From: Alcaligenaceae bacterium
GTDB lineage: Bacteria > Pseudomonadota > Gammaproteobacteria > Burkholderiales > Burkholderiaceae_B
Reading direction: 5' to 3'
DNA: 64,000 nucleotides
Assembly: GCA_013416395.1 (NCBI GenBank)
Contig: JACCEP010000012.1
Coordinates: 59,423-123,422 of the forward strand
Within the stretch, counting starts at the first letter, position 1; each line of letters opens with the position of its first letter. Made by a program: the position numbers and the translations under genes. Below the pieces are notes generated by a model. It searched no databases, had not been told where the DNA came from, and saw only the letters and a program-made list of their open reading frames with translations. Of this stretch, positions 61,844 to 64,000 are shown one piece after another.

Positions 61844-62767
61844 ATGGCCAAGGTAGCGATTGTGGGTTGTGGTGCAATGGGGTCGGTTTATGCAGGCTTG
61901 ATGGCCTCTGCCGGTCACGAGGTTCACGGCATTACGTTGTGGCCCGATCACGTGGCGGCGATCCGGGCAAAAGGCCTGCACGTAACAGGTAAGAGCGGCG
62001 ACAGAACTGTCGCGCTGGCCAGCGCGTCCACCACCACAGACGGCATCGGTCATTGCGATCTGGTGATCATTTCCACCAAGGCATTCGACGTGCTGGCTGC
62101 CGCTACAGCGGCGTTGCCGCTGGTCGGTCCGCGCACGGTGATTCAAACTATACAGAACGGCGTAGGGTCGCCCGAGCAGGCGGCACAGGTGTTGCCTGTT
62201 GATCAGATGGTGGTGGGCGTGGTCGGCGGCTATGGCGCGTCCGTACCCGAGCCGGGTCACGCTCACCATAATGGGCTTGAGGTGACGTGGTTCGGCAAGT
62301 ATGGCAATGTTGCGGATGATTTGTTTGAGGGTGCTGCAGATATATGGCGTGGTTCAGGCTTCGACGTTAAGATCCACGACGATGTCAAAAGCATGGTGTG
62401 GCAAAAGTTGATCATGAATGTGGCGTACTCGGGCACGTCGTGCGTGACAGGTTTGACTATCGGACAGATCATTGATAACCCGCATGCCTGGAGCGTGGCG
62501 CGCGCCTGCTCGGAAGAAGCCGTGGCGGTATCCAGGGCGATGGGCGTGGTGCTGGGCTTTGACGACCCCATAGGGCATGTAAAAAACTTGGGTGGCAAAA
62601 TCCCCAATGCCAAGCCTTCCATGCTGTTAGACTCGCAAGCCGGCCGGTATGGCGAGATCGACGCCATCAACGGCGCCATCAGTCGATTGGGTGCGGAGCT
62701 GAATGTGCCGACGCCTGTCAATGATGTGGTGGTGGCGCTGGTTAGGGCAAAAGAAAGTTTGCTGTAG
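61844..62767 (+). CDS. PanE/ApbA-family ketoreductase (2-dehydropantoate 2-reductase-like)
   Basis: NADPH-dependent 2-ketoacid reductase fold, 307 residues. The chosen ATG 61844 has AAAGGAG nine bases upstream and directly starts MAKVAIVGCGAMGSVYAGLM, the nucleotide-binding glycine motif. TIQNGVGSPEQAA and the catalytic Lys/Asn region in KSMVWQKLIMNVAYSGTSC match the family. Its place after a TRAP operon suggests it reduces or oxidises an intermediate of the imported acid and is not necessarily the pantothenate enzyme. Confidence 0.87.
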   Translation: MAKVAIVGCGAMGSVYAGLMASAGHEVHGITLWPDHVAAIRAKGLHVTGKSGDRTVALASASTTTDGIGHCDLVIISTKAFDVLAAATAALPLVGPRTVIQTIQNGVGSPEQAAQVLPVDQMVVGVVGGYGASVPEPGHAHHNGLEVTWFGKYGNVADDLFEGAADIWRGSGFDVKIHDDVKSMVWQKLIMNVAYSGTSCVTGLTIGQIIDNPHAWSVARACSEEAVAVSRAMGVVLGFDDPIGHVKNLGGKIPNAKPSMLLDSQAGRYGEIDAINGAISRLGAELNVPTPVNDVVVALVRAKESLL

Positions 62768-62838
62768 GTCTCAGCGTGCGATGACCTGGGGACTGGAAGC
62801 GCTCTTGAAGCGTTACGCCTTTTTTCATTAACCACTAC

Positions 62839-63345
62839 TCAGCCCTTGGCTGCCGCACCCTCAAGGCAGCTCATAAAACACGCACACAGCGCTTCCATGC
62901 CCTGATGGTCGTCCTCATCAAAGCGATCAGTAACGAAGCTGTCGCAATCCCACACGCCCAGCAATGTGCCGTCGGCGTGGACCAGCGGTACGACGATTTC
63001 AGACTGCGAGGCGGCATCGCAGGCTATGTGGCCGGCAAAGGCGTTTACATCGGCTACGACCTGAGTCTGGCGTGTATTCGCTGCGGTACCGCACACACCC
63101 GAACCGAGCGGGATACGCACGCAGGCGGGTTTGCCCTGGAAGGGGCCGACCACGAGCTCTTTGCCATCGAAAAGATAAAAACCAGCCCAATTCAGCTTGG
63201 GCAGGCTGTTGAAGATTAAGGCGCTGAAGTTGGCGGCGTTGGCGATCAGGTCATGTTCGCCAAGCAGCAGGCCGCGAGCTTGCAGCAGCAGGTCGGCGTA
63301 ATGCTGTGACTTGTTGTCGTATTGCTGTGATTCGATATGGAACAT
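62839..63345 (-). CDS. msrC: Free methionine-(R)-sulfoxide reductase (GAF-domain fRMsr)
   Basis: Repairs oxidised free methionine using three cysteines in a GAF domain. The 168-residue product starts MFHIESQQYDNKSQHYADLL; this start (63345) has AGGA seven bases upstream and matches the usual MFHI beginning, better than an ATG 13 codons earlier. LNWAGFYLFDGKELVVGPFQ, then KPACVRIPLGSGVCGTAA and GHIACDAASQSEIVVPL contain the three expected cysteines. The later segment reads GVWDCDSF where relatives usually have LDIDSP, adding a fourth cysteine. Confidence 0.92.
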   Translation of the reverse strand: MFHIESQQYDNKSQHYADLLLQARGLLLGEHDLIANAANFSALIFNSLPKLNWAGFYLFDGKELVVGPFQGKPACVRIPLGSGVCGTAANTRQTQVVADVNAFAGHIACDAASQSEIVVPLVHADGTLLGVWDCDSFVTDRFDEDDHQGMEALCACFMSCLEGAAAKG

Positions 63346-63504
63346 CTGTGAGTCCTGGAGTGCGGATGTCGAATTTGATGTCAATATTGTAGAGAGTATC
63401 TTTAAACGATAGATGTTGGGCCAGTCTGCTGATACAGGTATTCACAAACTGCTTAAATAAAAATTAAAATCCAGGCATCGGTATTCTTATCTTTAATACC
63501 ATGC

Positions 63505-63720
63505 ATGGATACCTTCGCCAGATGCGTCAAAATCCTCATCGTTGAACAATTGCGCGAGCCTGTCGGGATATTCTGGACGTTTATCGCACCGGTACTTTAT
63601 TTGTTTTACCGGATCAGCCCCGGCTCGTCTGGCTTTGTGTTTAGCGCCGACACTGCCGTTGCAGATTGCCTGACCTACATCGCGTTTTTCAGTTCAGCAC
63701 ACTGCTTCATGCACGATGTC
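63505..63720 (+). pseudogene. ABC-2-type transporter permease fragment, cut by an insertion sequence
   Basis: From ATG 63505 the frame encodes MDTFARCVKILIVEQLREPV then GIFWTFIAPVLYLFYR, which resembles the cytoplasmic start and first helix of ABC-2-type export permeases (LREPxxxFWTFxxPV). Reading continues about 72 codons to 63720, where IS DNA begins; the track of the permease is then lost. The full protein would be some 200-350 residues, so this is an N-terminal remnant. The family call rests on a short stretch and is moderate. Confidence 0.5.
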
Positions 63721-64000
63721 TGTCAAGATAGTTGGAACATGAATCATGCGGCTTCTAAGAAATTGCTTTCATGATTGATGACAGTTTCCTTGTCCGGATT
63801 AAGCCAGACGCTGCCTACGGGCTGCCAGTTGCGTGTTTGCCGTGACCAGCGTGCTGGGTTTTTGGCCTTGGCTTGCTGATAGATCTGGTGGCGTTGACCC
63901 AATATGGCCTTGTCCAGTCCGCCATGGCGCTGGGCTGGGGTGACATAACGAATCTCGCTATGCCGATGTAGTTCGTTGTACCAGTGTACGAAGTTGCCCA
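63721..64000 (-). mobile_element. IS3-family insertion sequence, one end, continuing past the window
   Basis: The element's left end is taken as TGTCAAGATAGTTGGAAC at 63721, an end-like sequence starting TG, just outside the transposase stop. The rest lies beyond 64000, so the other inverted repeat and target duplication cannot be checked. Confidence 0.65.
63744..64000 (-). CDS. IS3-family transposase (OrfB), C-terminal part
   Basis: The leftward frame that ends with TGA at 63744-63746 encodes NFVHWYNELHRHSEIRYVTP, then AQRHGGLDKAILGQRHQIYQ and a tail ending NWQPVGSVWLNPDKE plus 14 residues. The HWYNxxHRHSxIxYVTPAQRH block with the last acidic residue region is the C-terminal part of the DDE integrase core of IS3-type OrfB proteins. 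The start lies beyond the right edge. It interrupts an ABC permease gene. Confidence 0.85.
   Translation of the reverse strand, partial: GNFVHWYNELHRHSEIRYVTPAQRHGGLDKAILGQRHQIYQQAKAKNPARWSRQTRNWQPVGSVWLNPDKETVINHESNFLEAA

Overview
The window looks like a chromosome segment of a betaproteobacterium (Burkholderiales), most likely Alcaligenaceae. The main reasons are the metG-apbC-dcd-decarboxylase neighbourhood, the fused 1187-residue indolepyruvate ferredoxin oxidoreductase, coq7-type ubiquinone hydroxylation, a TRAP transporter operon, and moderately high GC. The family call is inference from gene content; no database was searched.

Layout. 1-4.8 kb: an MFS exporter cut by the window edge, an unknown Gly-tailed membrane protein, dbpA, and a zinc-free L36 paralogue (rpmJ2) divergent from a methyltransferase, with two GTTATAAC palindromes between them that look like Zur sites. 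4.8-8.4 kb: CDF cation exporter, metG, a leader with two strong hairpins, and a small membrane protein. 8.6-19.9 kb: apbC, tamA-tamB (outer-membrane protein assembly), dcd, an AdiA-like decarboxylase and a BaiN/HI0933-type flavoprotein. 19.9-25.3 kb: an 82-bp tandem repeat derived from the end of the flavoprotein gene, a tandem glycine riboswitch, then gcvT-gcvH-gcvP, closed by a strong terminator. 25.3-30.4 kb: omega-amino-acid:pyruvate aminotransferase with its divergent MocR regulator, a 9-bp minisatellite, folA, thyA and an OsmC-like gene.

30.9-36.5 kb: a cbb3-like oxidase operon (subunit I with a CcoS-like N-terminus, CcoO-like subunit, anchored monohaem cytochrome c, SCO protein, repeat-bearing membrane protein), then coq7. 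36.6-36.8 kb: a candidate intergenic sRNA. 36.9-46.8 kb: a surface-polysaccharide cluster (GT4-type lipid-phosphate sugar transferase, tviB, tviC, MurJ-like flippase, two glycosyltransferases and a double-glycosyltransferase fusion). 47.1-53.1 kb: indolepyruvate ferredoxin oxidoreductase with divergent LysR regulator, and pldA. 53.5-54.8 kb: tRNA-Arg(UCU) with a 1.17-kb insert bounded by a copied tRNA 3' end and carrying a DUF4258/HTH pair. 54.8-62.8 kb: a secreted unknown, an acyltransferase, a TauD-like dioxygenase, an IclR regulator, a TRAP operon and a PanE-like reductase. 62.8-64 kb: free-methionine sulfoxide reductase, then an ABC-permease fragment cut by an IS3-family element that runs off the edge.

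A recurring theme is low-complexity DNA: 9-bp arrays at two loci, a CCCGAA-type array between genes, and disordered insertions inside tamB, the flavoprotein, gcvT and the glycosyltransferase fusion. Most genes are housekeeping or ordinary accessory functions. The least explained items are the sRNA candidate, the tRNA-bounded mini-element, the rpmJ2/methyltransferase Zur-like control region and the variant oxidase operon.
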